In this document: piece by piece, positions 13,828 through 21,638 of the stretch
Layout: each line of letters opens with the position of its first letter
How positions within the stretch are numbered: the first letter of the stretch is position 1
Virus record (IMG/VR): IMGVR_UViG_3300017963_000713
Coordinates: 1 to 25,413 of that record
Strand: one strand, 5' to 3'
From: a virus
DNA length: 25,413 bases
Position numbers and translations under genes: made by a program
The notes under the pieces: generated by a model
What the model saw: the letters and a program-made list of their open reading frames with translations, nothing else
What the model was told of the DNA's origin: nothing
Database searches by the model: none

Positions 13828-15967
13828 AAAGAAACCTCAAAAGAAACCTCACATAATACCCAGGGTTGTCCCCTCTCCAGGAATTATTGCCGGGCCTCGT
13901 ACTGGCTATGGTCGCACCCGCAGCGCAATGTGGGAGTATGCAGAATGGGACTTGGCAGAGGCTGGTCGCATTCTCGACACTGAATCAATTGTTCGTCAGG
14001 TTTTTGAAAAGAAGAGAAGTCTATTCCTAAAAGAAGGCTATGATTTTGTCAGTAAGAACCCTGAGCGATCTAAATATATTAGAAGTCGCTTTGAACAGAT
14101 GGAATTTGCTACTGGCGTTCCTTTTCCTACTTTGTTCTCTCAGACTATATGGTCTCTTATTCGGCAGAACAATGCTTTTTGGGTAAAGGCTCGCAAGGCT
14201 TCTGCTTCTGGCGGTAGAATTCGACGGAATCAAAACGGTAGAGAAATACAGCCTATTGCCGGATACTTCCTCTTGCCAGCTGAAACAATTCGGTTCAAAC
14301 GGGATAAGTCTGGAAAAATACTTAAATATAAACAAGATGTTCCTGGGAAGGAGGCTAAGGAGTTTTCTCCCGAGAATATAGTTCACTTTTATTGGGACAA
14401 GAGGGAAGGTTTTGCAGTTGGTACTCCTTCGCTTGTTCCCGTGAAAGATGATATTCGAGCACTACGACGCATTGAAGAAAATGTCGAGATGCTTGTTTAT
14501 CAGCATTTGTTTCCTCTCTTCCATTACAAAGTAGGAACTGAAAAACTACCAGCACAAACCTATCCTGATGGAGGCAATGAATTAGACGAGGTTGTTGCTG
14601 AGGTAGCAGCTATGCCTACAGATGGGTGTTGGGTAACTCCTGAACGACATAGTATCGAAGTTCTTGGGGCCAGTGGCAAGGCCCTTGCCGTAGAGAAAAT
14701 TATAGCTCACTTTAAACAAAGGATATATACAGGACTAGGTGTTAGTTCGGTTGACATGGGTGAGGCCGATACTTCAAATAAGAGTACGGCCGATACAATG
14801 TCCCGTAATCTTATTGATGCCACGAAAGCCTATCAAAAGGAATTCGGTTCTCTATTCTATGCTTATGTAATTAAAGAGCTTCTTTTAGAGAGCGGTTTTG
14901 ATCCGTTTACTTTATTCGACGAAGAGAACAAGGTTGTTCTGAAGTTTGCGGAAATTGACTTCGAATCTCGCATGAAGCGGGAGAACCATTATACTGATAT
15001 TTATCTCAAGAATGCCATAACCCATAGTGAAATGAGAAACAAGATGGGTGAAGAGGCCTTTTCTGAAGAAGACTGGAAAGACACCAACTGGGCTCGGATC
15101 GAGCGTGAGAAGATTGTTTTACAGGCTTTAGATGAACCTGGTACTCCTGAGTCTAAGTCGGTGGCCAAAGCAGCTGCAAACAAGTCGACAAAGCAAGCAC
15201 CTCAATCCTTAAATACTAGAAAATCTGCTGCGGCGGGCGGCAATTCTGTTGCTAACAAGAATAAACCACGCAACCAACACGGTGAACGCAGATCTGCAAA
15301 GATTAAGAAGGACTCTATGTCTGTAGAGAGACGGGCACTGCTGCCTCTATCTCTAGGATCGATCTTTCGTCAACACTTGCCTTTGCAGAGATACTATTCA
15401 ATTCTAAGACAAGATCTTGTAGATTATATTAGGAAGAACGGTTGGAACGAGGAAGCAGTAGAGTCAAATATTAATCTTGCTTTTGAAATGGGAAAGAAGA
15501 GATTGGTCTCTCTCTCTCAGCGTGCTTATAGGAACGGTCTTGCCGATGTAGGAGTGGATCCATGGTCCAGACCTTCGGCTAAAGCAGATCGCACGATAGA
15601 AAATCATATTAAAAGGTTTTCCGAAAAACTTCGTAATGAACTTTTGGGAAACCTTAAAAGAAATGCCATAGGAGACATAGAACTAAAGGCAGAAGATGCT
15701 GTATTTGTTTCTTTGGCAATGGATGCAATGTATCATCGTACCGAGATGATAGATGAAAGTGAAATTATGCGGGCCTACAACTATGGCAGAGCCCATGGAC
15801 TTCGCCTGCAAGATGTTGAAATCATTGAATCAAGTCGTATTGGTTCTGACCCTTGTGAGATCTGTGACGGACCGCCTTTGCGTTACTATAGGTCGGATGC
15901 TATAATTTACGAAGGGTTAGCTCCTCGACACCCACACTGTATTTGTCTAATGGTAGCAAATCAGTAA
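13820..15967 (+). CDS. Portal protein fused to a MuF/SPP1-gp7-like domain
   Basis: Encodes 715 residues. Residues about 30-430 are portal-like: SMW/AEWD N-terminal helix, WSLIRQNNAFWVKARK, FLLPAETIRF, a strand-turn with FSPENIVHFYWDKREGFAVG, then the long helix region KIIAHFKQRIYTGLGVSSVD and KSTADTMSRNLIDATKAYQK. The portal is the dodecameric ring through which DNA enters and leaves. Residues about 445-500 are a Lys/Asn/Ala/Ser-rich linker. Residues 500-715 resemble the head-morphogenesis domain of Mu gpF and SPP1 gp7: EIMRAYNYGRAHGLRL, then C679-x2-C682 and the C-terminal APRHPHCIC with C707 and C709, the typical metal-like ending. In Mu and SPP1 that domain is a separate protein; here one chain carries both. 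The gene overlaps the previous one by 8 bases. Confidence 0.85.
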   Translation: MPKKKPQKKPHIIPRVVPSPGIIAGPRTGYGRTRSAMWEYAEWDLAEAGRILDTESIVRQVFEKKRSLFLKEGYDFVSKNPERSKYIRSRFEQMEFATGVPFPTLFSQTIWSLIRQNNAFWVKARKASASGGRIRRNQNGREIQPIAGYFLLPAETIRFKRDKSGKILKYKQDVPGKEAKEFSPENIVHFYWDKREGFAVGTPSLVPVKDDIRALRRIEENVEMLVYQHLFPLFHYKVGTEKLPAQTYPDGGNELDEVVAEVAAMPTDGCWVTPERHSIEVLGASGKALAVEKIIAHFKQRIYTGLGVSSVDMGEADTSNKSTADTMSRNLIDATKAYQKEFGSLFYAYVIKELLLESGFDPFTLFDEENKVVLKFAEIDFESRMKRENHYTDIYLKNAITHSEMRNKMGEEAFSEEDWKDTNWARIEREKIVLQALDEPGTPESKSVAKAAANKSTKQAPQSLNTRKSAAAGGNSVANKNKPRNQHGERRSAKIKKDSMSVERRALLPLSLGSIFRQHLPLQRYYSILRQDLVDYIRKNGWNEEAVESNINLAFEMGKKRLVSLSQRAYRNGLADVGVDPWSRPSAKADRTIENHIKRFSEKLRNELLGNLKRNAIGDIELKAEDAVFVSLAMDAMYHRTEMIDESEIMRAYNYGRAHGLRLQDVEIIESSRIGSDPCEICDGPPLRYYRSDAIIYEGLAPRHPHCICLMVANQ

Positions 15968-15982
15968 CGGAGGCTAAGCAAC

Positions 15983-18076
15983 ATGAAAGATTATATCTTT
16001 TCTGATTATTTTAAGGTTAACAAACCAGCAGAGAAGGATATCGCCGACTGGGAGGCTTCACGTAAGGAGTTTTCCGATAGTTCTGTAAAGAAGGGTCTTC
16101 GGGTAACACTAGAAGCAACCCACTCTGGAATGATCAACAAGAACAATCGGCTTTATGTCCCTATTCTTATGAAAGAAGGGGTTAAAACTTGGACTACCAA
16201 GCGAAATAAACCTGCCAAGATCTTGAAGCATCACGATGCTTTATCTGATCCTATCGGGGTTGTCCGGGATGCAAAGTATATAGATACTGTACCCCCAGAG
16301 ACAAAAGATGATCCTGATGTTCAGATTCTGCTCGACAAGAGTGCTGAACTAGAAGATCAGGTAGAGGCGATTAATCGGCTGGTTAAAAGCGGCAAGGTAA
16401 ACAAACCTGATTGGCGCGGACTTGGTTACACTCAGCTACAGGCAGATATATATGACGAAGACGCTATAGAAAAGATTCTGGATGGTCGTCTAGACTCGGT
16501 TTCTACTAGCTTTCGTCCTAAGAGAGCGATCTGCACTGTTTGCAAACAGGATGTAATGCAGACTTTCTTTGGCTGTGGCCATACCCCTGGACAGCTGTAC
16601 GATCCGCCAGATGCAGATGAGGAAGACCGCAAGAAGAATAATAAAATCTTTTGCATGTGGATTCCCGATGAGCACAATAACCAAGAATGTAGCTTTGTAA
16701 CTTTTGATGCAGATCCTATTACTTCTGTTACGGTGGAAGAGGATGGTGTCCCGGTAGAGCTTCCTGATGGTCTTTGCGATTGCGAAGCTGATGATACCTG
16801 TTGTTCTTACAAGATGACATTCTCTGACTCTGCAAAGCCCAAGAAACCTGTAGAACCGAAACCTGAGACGATTACTCTGTCAGAAGACGAACAGAAGGTA
16901 TTTGACATTGTTAAAGAATATCGTCCCGAGGCTAAGGAAGAAGATCTGAAGGCGCTCGCCAAGAAGATCTTTGCTCTCCGTAAAGACGGAAAGTATCCCG
17001 ATCAGGAAAAGGCCGAGCTGGACGATAAGACTGCTATTTTGTATGCACTAGAAGATATAGAGACAGAAGGACAAGAGGTAGACGGTGAAGCTGTTGCCGA
17101 GGACATGAAGACCGAACTGAAGAAGATGCTTGAGGAGAAGCTGATTACTCAGGAAGAGTATGACGAAGCGGATGCCAAGCTTTCTACCAAGGCACGGAAA
17201 AAGCTTTCTGGTTCTACCTTCTGCGGACCTAATAGGTCTTTTCCTGTTCCAGACTGTGCCCATGTTGTGGCTGCTAGACGGCTTATTGGTCGCTATAAGG
17301 GACCGGGCAATAAATCTAGTATTCTTGCTTGTGTTGCCCGCAAGGCAAAGGCTCTTGGTTGTCCTAGCGGCAAGCCCAAGAAGAAGGACAAGGAGGACTA
17401 TGTGCTCCCATCATGTGCTGACCTTGATTTGATAGAGAACCAAGACCTCAAGGCTTTTTATGGTCTCGTAGAGACTAAAATGAAAGAGCGTGAGCTATTG
17501 GATAGTTCTTGCGAATCTTGTGCCGAGCTAACAGACAAGCTCGATAAAGAAGAAGCTAACCATGCAAAAACACAGACAGTTATCGATGTTTTGCGTGATG
17601 AGCTTCGCTTTCATCAGAAGGACTACGAGCAACAAGTAGATGAATACATCAAGCTTGGTTCCGACTTAGAGGCCATGAAGATTACATATCTTGGTACTCT
17701 TGCTGTCCTATCTGGCAAGTACAAGAATCTGGACGAGGCAGAAGAGGCTATTAGGGGCGACAACCTGGATGAACAATGGACGGTCATAACTAGTGACTTT
17801 GACATTGAAAAGGCTCGTGGTAGACTTAATGATGGAATGGCAAGAAACCCGAACGACACAGTAGACAATCCTGGTGTTGGCACCGATGGTGACAATACAC
17901 AGAAACCTCAGTTGAGCGTACAGGGGTATGTCGCTGCTCAAAGGATTGTAGGGCTTCTCAAGAAGAAGAAAGAGCCTGAGGCTCATCAGTTGTTCGATAA
18001 GATGAAATCATTGAAGGTCTTTAGTGAAGAGACCACTTTTGAAGATGTTTCAGCAGTAAAGCCTGCTGGGATTTAA
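15983..18076 (+). CDS. Prohead protease - scaffold fusion with Cys-rich inserts
   Basis: Encodes 697 residues. The first 180 are protease-like: EATHSGMINKNNRLYVPI (H47), PAKILKHHD (H83/H84) and LDSVSTSFRP (S172/S174) are positioned like the catalytic His and Ser of herpes-fold prohead proteases (T4 gp21 and S78 families). A first cysteine cluster follows (C184-x2-C187, C198-G-H200, C224, C236, C265, C267, C273, C274). Residues about 290-400 are Glu/Lys-rich. A second conserved-looking block has FCGPNRSFPVPDCAHVVAAR with C414, C425, C450 and C460. Residues about 500-600 look coiled-coil, as in scaffolds. The protein would template the procapsid and then cleave itself away. CGGAGG at 15969-15974 supports the ATG at 15983. 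Which His and Ser act is not certain. Confidence 0.7.
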   Translation: MKDYIFSDYFKVNKPAEKDIADWEASRKEFSDSSVKKGLRVTLEATHSGMINKNNRLYVPILMKEGVKTWTTKRNKPAKILKHHDALSDPIGVVRDAKYIDTVPPETKDDPDVQILLDKSAELEDQVEAINRLVKSGKVNKPDWRGLGYTQLQADIYDEDAIEKILDGRLDSVSTSFRPKRAICTVCKQDVMQTFFGCGHTPGQLYDPPDADEEDRKKNNKIFCMWIPDEHNNQECSFVTFDADPITSVTVEEDGVPVELPDGLCDCEADDTCCSYKMTFSDSAKPKKPVEPKPETITLSEDEQKVFDIVKEYRPEAKEEDLKALAKKIFALRKDGKYPDQEKAELDDKTAILYALEDIETEGQEVDGEAVAEDMKTELKKMLEEKLITQEEYDEADAKLSTKARKKLSGSTFCGPNRSFPVPDCAHVVAARRLIGRYKGPGNKSSILACVARKAKALGCPSGKPKKKDKEDYVLPSCADLDLIENQDLKAFYGLVETKMKERELLDSSCESCAELTDKLDKEEANHAKTQTVIDVLRDELRFHQKDYEQQVDEYIKLGSDLEAMKITYLGTLAVLSGKYKNLDEAEEAIRGDNLDEQWTVITSDFDIEKARGRLNDGMARNPNDTVDNPGVGTDGDNTQKPQLSVQGYVAAQRIVGLLKKKKEPEAHQLFDKMKSLKVFSEETTFEDVSAVKPAGI

Positions 18077-18097
18077 TCGGTTTAGGAGGGTTAAAAG

Positions 18098-19516
18098 ATG
18101 GCAATTAATCGCGGTTACACTCCGAGCCATAAGTTTTGGGACCATATAGGTCGGATTACTCCCAATTTTGAGAAATCTGAAGGTATTCGACCGTGGATTG
18201 AGGCGACTCCAGCTGCATGGCTACCTGTTAGTGCCACTGCTGCTCGTGAGGAAACCGAAATCGAAGCCTATCTTGTCGTAAGCGCGGGTAAGGTAATCGC
18301 TGAAGACGGAGAAGGTCGGCTCGTCCCTGCAGGGCTCAGGAAGGCTTTTAACAAAGCTGCTGGTACTACGGTCCTCACTTATACGGCACTTGATGTGACG
18401 GAAGGTGTTACGGATCTAACAACGGGTGAAGCAGTTGCGGCTGCTGCAACCTACACACAGACGCAGGTCACTAATGCTCTTAGGGAGCGTGGGCTGATTC
18501 GTGCGGATGAGTATGCCATGGACTTCATTTCGAAGCCTGTTGGTGTAGCTCCGTACAACTACTACCAGCCTGCTGGTTCGGATCACTATAATCCGGCTAA
18601 CCTGAGGAAGCATAATTACCGCCCGCAGGCAACTACGTCAATTCTCTGTGACTATGCAGTTGAGTATCCTCTGGTTCCAGCCCTGGAGACTACCGAGACT
18701 ATGAATGGTGCTTTTGCCAATCTGGCAGGCAGTATTGACTGGTCGGGTACTCCTGGGACTCGTACTGGTGGATGGTTTGGCTCAACGGCTATTCATGGGC
18801 TTGTTAAGTATGCAGATTCGGTGGCAGCTGGTGACGATGTAGTTTGTTACGTCTTCGAGAAATGGCCATTGGCCGTTCCTACCGAGGACACCCCGATCAC
18901 TCCTGTTGCAAACTGCACGGGCGCTGGTCTATCAAACGAGGTTGACGCTGTAACTTCTATTTCTGCTGATGGCGACTATTTCGTAGATACCGATCTCGGT
19001 ATTCTGTTTCTGTATGAAGCTGGTGGGAACACCTATCCTGATGGATGGGGCGTGACGACCACTGTTACTTATTACACCTACGAGGACGTGGTTGAAGCTG
19101 GACGCACAACTTCATATGCTTGTGCTACTGGCAACCTCAACTATGGCGATTTCCTTACCTACGACGAGAACAGCAACTTGGTTCGCGCTGTACTGGATAT
19201 CGGCACTGCTGAGGGATATGACGCTACTGGTACGGTGTATACTGTCGACCCCGAATACGATACTGAGGCTGTAAACGCTACGGTTTCCAGGCAGCTGGAG
19301 ATGGCGATTTCCAACCACTTCTATGGTATCGTTGGTCAGGTAATCGGTACGGAGATTTATCCTAAAGACTACTTGGATCGGGTAAGGACGGCCTATGTTG
19401 GGCAGACAAATGCAAACATGAGGACGCCTGGGACAGCAACTTATGGCCGAACAGATCAGCTCACTTATGCCAATGCGGCTGAGCGGATGGTTTTGGTCAA
19501 CCTGATTTGGCGTTAA
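18098..19516 (+). CDS. Probable capsid decoration or head structural protein
   Basis: Encodes 472 residues. TAGGAGGG at 18083-18090 precedes the ATG. The sequence is Thr/Ala/Tyr/Gly-rich, short of Lys, with many predicted strands and few Cys, like an abundant virion protein (VEYPLVPALETTETMN; GVTTTVTYYTYEDVVEAGRT). It sits between the protease-scaffold gene and the major capsid gene, the usual place for a decoration or head-stabilising protein, though at 472 residues it is much larger than common examples. It may therefore be a multi-domain surface protein. Its stop is followed 17 bases later by the capsid start. No family motif recognised. Confidence 0.6.
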   Translation: MAINRGYTPSHKFWDHIGRITPNFEKSEGIRPWIEATPAAWLPVSATAAREETEIEAYLVVSAGKVIAEDGEGRLVPAGLRKAFNKAAGTTVLTYTALDVTEGVTDLTTGEAVAAAATYTQTQVTNALRERGLIRADEYAMDFISKPVGVAPYNYYQPAGSDHYNPANLRKHNYRPQATTSILCDYAVEYPLVPALETTETMNGAFANLAGSIDWSGTPGTRTGGWFGSTAIHGLVKYADSVAAGDDVVCYVFEKWPLAVPTEDTPITPVANCTGAGLSNEVDAVTSISADGDYFVDTDLGILFLYEAGGNTYPDGWGVTTTVTYYTYEDVVEAGRTTSYACATGNLNYGDFLTYDENSNLVRAVLDIGTAEGYDATGTVYTVDPEYDTEAVNATVSRQLEMAISNHFYGIVGQVIGTEIYPKDYLDRVRTAYVGQTNANMRTPGTATYGRTDQLTYANAAERMVLVNLIWR

Positions 19517-19533
19517 TAGGAGGAGTTGTAACA

Positions 19534-20805
19534 ATGTCTAGTATTACTCATAGTATCCCAGTAAGTGAAGCCTTTGAAGGCGACAATGGGGAACAGCTCT
19601 TCGTCGATACTTGGCTTAACAATGGTGTCTATCTTCCTACTGGGCAGAAAATTTCGATGCAGGATGCTCTTGCGACTCCGAATGCTCGATATTGGATGCC
19701 CAAGGTTGTAGAGGAAATTGTACGAGAGCCTGTAGAGCCTATTACGATGATTCCTTCTCTCTTGGATCGAATCGAAGGAATGGGTACTGCAAGGATTACT
19801 CTTCCGGCTATTGGTGCTCTGAAGGCCGCAGATATTGCGGAAGGCGAGGAGTACCCAGAAGAGACCCTGCAGATCGCTCCCGGAACGATTACCGTTACGA
19901 TTGGTAAGTCCGGTGTTGCCGTTAAGATTACGGACGAGATGCGGCGTTTTAGTAGGTTTGACGTTTTCGCTCTTCATCTTCGTGCAGCCCGTCGAGCACT
20001 TGATAGGCACAAAGAGAAGAAGGGGTTCGATTACATCACTGCAATGGGAACCCATCTCTTTGACAACGTGAGCCCAACAACTTCGGTATTTGGGACCTGC
20101 ACAGGCCGTACCCTATTGGGTGCTGGCAATGGCTCTTGCCGAATGGAGGATTTGCTCAAAGCTTATTCTTTCATAATGATGCAGGGTTATACACCGAATA
20201 CGATCATGTTGCACCCACTAACTTGGTCAATGTGGATGGCAGATCCGCTGCTTCGGACTATCGTAAAGAACACTGGCAATGGAGCATGGTTCCAGCCGGC
20301 TACAATGGCACAGTCCACCAGACCATGGGCTAAAGCAGCTCAGGCTGGAGTAGGTATGGCCTCGGGGTCGTCCTACACGCCGCCAAACAATGCCGCTGGT
20401 ACTGCCGCGACAAAGGTCGAAGCACTAGATCCTCAGCTCAAGGGTAAGCCTTCTATTCCGGATTACTTCCCCTATCCGCTACAGGTTCTGGTCTCCCCGT
20501 TTGTTCCGTTTAATACCGTGAACAATACCGCTGACATTCTAATCTTTGACTCTCAGAACCTTGGTGCTCTGGTAGTGGAAGAGGATGTCACGAGCGAAGA
20601 GTGGGACGACCCGGCACGCGATATTACCAAGGTGAAGCTGCGTGAGATGTATGTTCCTGTAATTTATGAGCAGGGTCTTGCAATTGGCGTATTGAAGAAT
20701 ATACCGGTTAAGGCAAACGAGATTGCGTTCCCGCCGCAGCCGATTATATCTGCTGAGAATACGTTTGGTGAGCTTACTACTACGTCTCCAATAGAGAACC
20801 TCTAG
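19534..20805 (+). CDS. Major capsid protein (HK97-fold-like)
   Basis: Encodes 423 residues from ATG 19534, preceded by AGGAGGAG; the frame is open to 19507 but that start has no ribosome site. Features of HK97-fold capsids: an N-terminal arm, the VEEIVREPVEPITMIPSLLD strand leading to the E-loop (GALKAADIAEGEEYPEETLQ), the spine helix region ITDEMRRFSRFDVFALHLRA with RRALDRHKEKKGF, and the A-domain/P-domain segments PNTIMLHPLTWSMWMADPLL and FPYPLQVLVSPFVPFN, ending with an arm returning to the P-domain. It self-assembles into the shell on the upstream scaffold. It is followed by a strong terminator, fitting a highly expressed product. Assignment rests on pattern and context, not on a search. 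Confidence 0.85.
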   Translation: MSSITHSIPVSEAFEGDNGEQLFVDTWLNNGVYLPTGQKISMQDALATPNARYWMPKVVEEIVREPVEPITMIPSLLDRIEGMGTARITLPAIGALKAADIAEGEEYPEETLQIAPGTITVTIGKSGVAVKITDEMRRFSRFDVFALHLRAARRALDRHKEKKGFDYITAMGTHLFDNVSPTTSVFGTCTGRTLLGAGNGSCRMEDLLKAYSFIMMQGYTPNTIMLHPLTWSMWMADPLLRTIVKNTGNGAWFQPATMAQSTRPWAKAAQAGVGMASGSSYTPPNNAAGTAATKVEALDPQLKGKPSIPDYFPYPLQVLVSPFVPFNTVNNTADILIFDSQNLGALVVEEDVTSEEWDDPARDITKVKLREMYVPVIYEQGLAIGVLKNIPVKANEIAFPPQPIISAENTFGELTTTSPIENL

Positions 20806-20843
20806 GTTCTTAGGTGACATTTGGTCTTGGCTTGATTCCTTAT

Positions 20844-20875
20844 AGGGAGGGTGATTTCCGTCATCCTCCCTTTTT
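20844..20875 (+). terminator. Strong rho-independent terminator after capsid gene
   Basis: An 11-bp stem (AGGGAGGGTGA at 20844-20854 with TCATCCTCCCT at 20861-20871, one G-T pair) closes a six-base loop and runs into TTTTT. It ends the head operon. Confidence 0.9.
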
Positions 20876-20880
20876 GCTGT

Positions 20881-20909
20881 TTGACAGCTTTATCGCTACA
20901 CAGTAGCAG
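20881..20909 (+). promoter_or_regulatory. Candidate promoter after the capsid terminator
   Basis: TTGACA at 20881-20886 is a perfect -35 placed right after the terminator; with a 17-base spacer the -10 would be TAGCAG at 20904-20909, only 3 of 6 matches. A restart of transcription here is expected because downstream connector and tail genes have no other obvious promoter before the edge. Confidence 0.3.
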
Positions 20910-20923
20910 AGAGAGAGGTAAAG

Positions 20924-21415
20924 ATGCTAATTAAGTTGAAGCTAGGCCCTAATAATCCATTCTTCTTCTTGGGTCCTATTATGCTTACACCCGAGAGTCC
21001 CGTCAGCGATCCTATTGATATGGATAACATCCCTGAGCAGATGAAGAAGACCATTGAGGGAGCCTTGAGACTAAGGGACGTTAAGACGATTGAGGAAGAT
21101 GTGGATCTTCCTATTGAGGTTCGTGGCGAAGACAAGGTTAGTCTTGAGGACGAAGATCAGATTTCTTCGGCAACAGTGAATGAGCCGGAGCCTGAGCCGA
21201 AACCCGATTATGATGAAGAGGACGTTAAGAGCGCTAAGGTCTTTCTTGGTAAGAATGGAAATGTTGTCAGGGCTGCAATTAAGAAGATTTCGGTAAGTCC
21301 TGATTCAATCCCATTGGTTCTAGCTTGTATTCATGTTGAGACTATGAATAAGAAGAGAGAGGGTGTTTTGTCGGGACTTCAAAATGTCTTGGAGAAGATA
21401 AATGCCCTTGGATAA
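20924..21415 (+). CDS. Hypothetical acidic protein
   Basis: Encodes 163 residues. AGAGAGG at 20912-20918 precedes the ATG. An N-terminal hydrophobic patch (LGPNNPFFFLGPIML) is followed by a Glu/Asp-rich linker with PEPEPKPDYDEED around residue 90, and a C-terminal helical domain (VRAAIKKISVSPDSIPLVLA). No known family. It lies first in the connector block and overlaps the next gene by 14 bases. Confidence 0.6.
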   Translation: MLIKLKLGPNNPFFFLGPIMLTPESPVSDPIDMDNIPEQMKKTIEGALRLRDVKTIEEDVDLPIEVRGEDKVSLEDEDQISSATVNEPEPEPKPDYDEEDVKSAKVFLGKNGNVVRAAIKKISVSPDSIPLVLACIHVETMNKKREGVLSGLQNVLEKINALG

Positions 21416-21638
21416 ACCAGAGCTTGAGTTTAGTTACGAAGAACAGAAGGCTTTGATAACGCCTAGTGTTCTTGGTAAAATAAGGAAAGAAGCTAAGAAG
21501 CAAAGGCTAAAGCGAGAAGCCAAGGAGAAGCAGAAGATTATAGAGATCCAGTCCAAGATCGTAGATCCTAATCTATCTCCTGAGGAAGATGAGGAGATGT
21601 TAACTATTATGGAAGGATTCGAGATCGAGGAGGACTAG
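21402..21638 (+). CDS. Small charged helical protein
   Basis: Encodes 78 residues. GGAGAAG at 21391-21397 precedes the ATG. It is almost wholly charged helix (KIRKEAKKQRLKREAKEKQK) with an acidic C-terminus (PEEDEEMLTIMEGFEIEED). It could be a short assembly or adaptor protein; nothing in the sequence fixes its role. Confidence 0.55.
   Translation: MPLDKPELEFSYEEQKALITPSVLGKIRKEAKKQRLKREAKEKQKIIEIQSKIVDPNLSPEEDEEMLTIMEGFEIEED

Noticed and set aside
15320-15967. MuF-associated toxin
   Set aside because: MuF domains sometimes carry C-terminal toxin domains, but here the chain ends right after HPHCIC, leaving no room for one.
19507-19533. Longer N-terminus for the capsid protein
   Set aside because: Overlaps the upstream gene and has no ribosome site, while ATG 19534 has AGGAGGAG.
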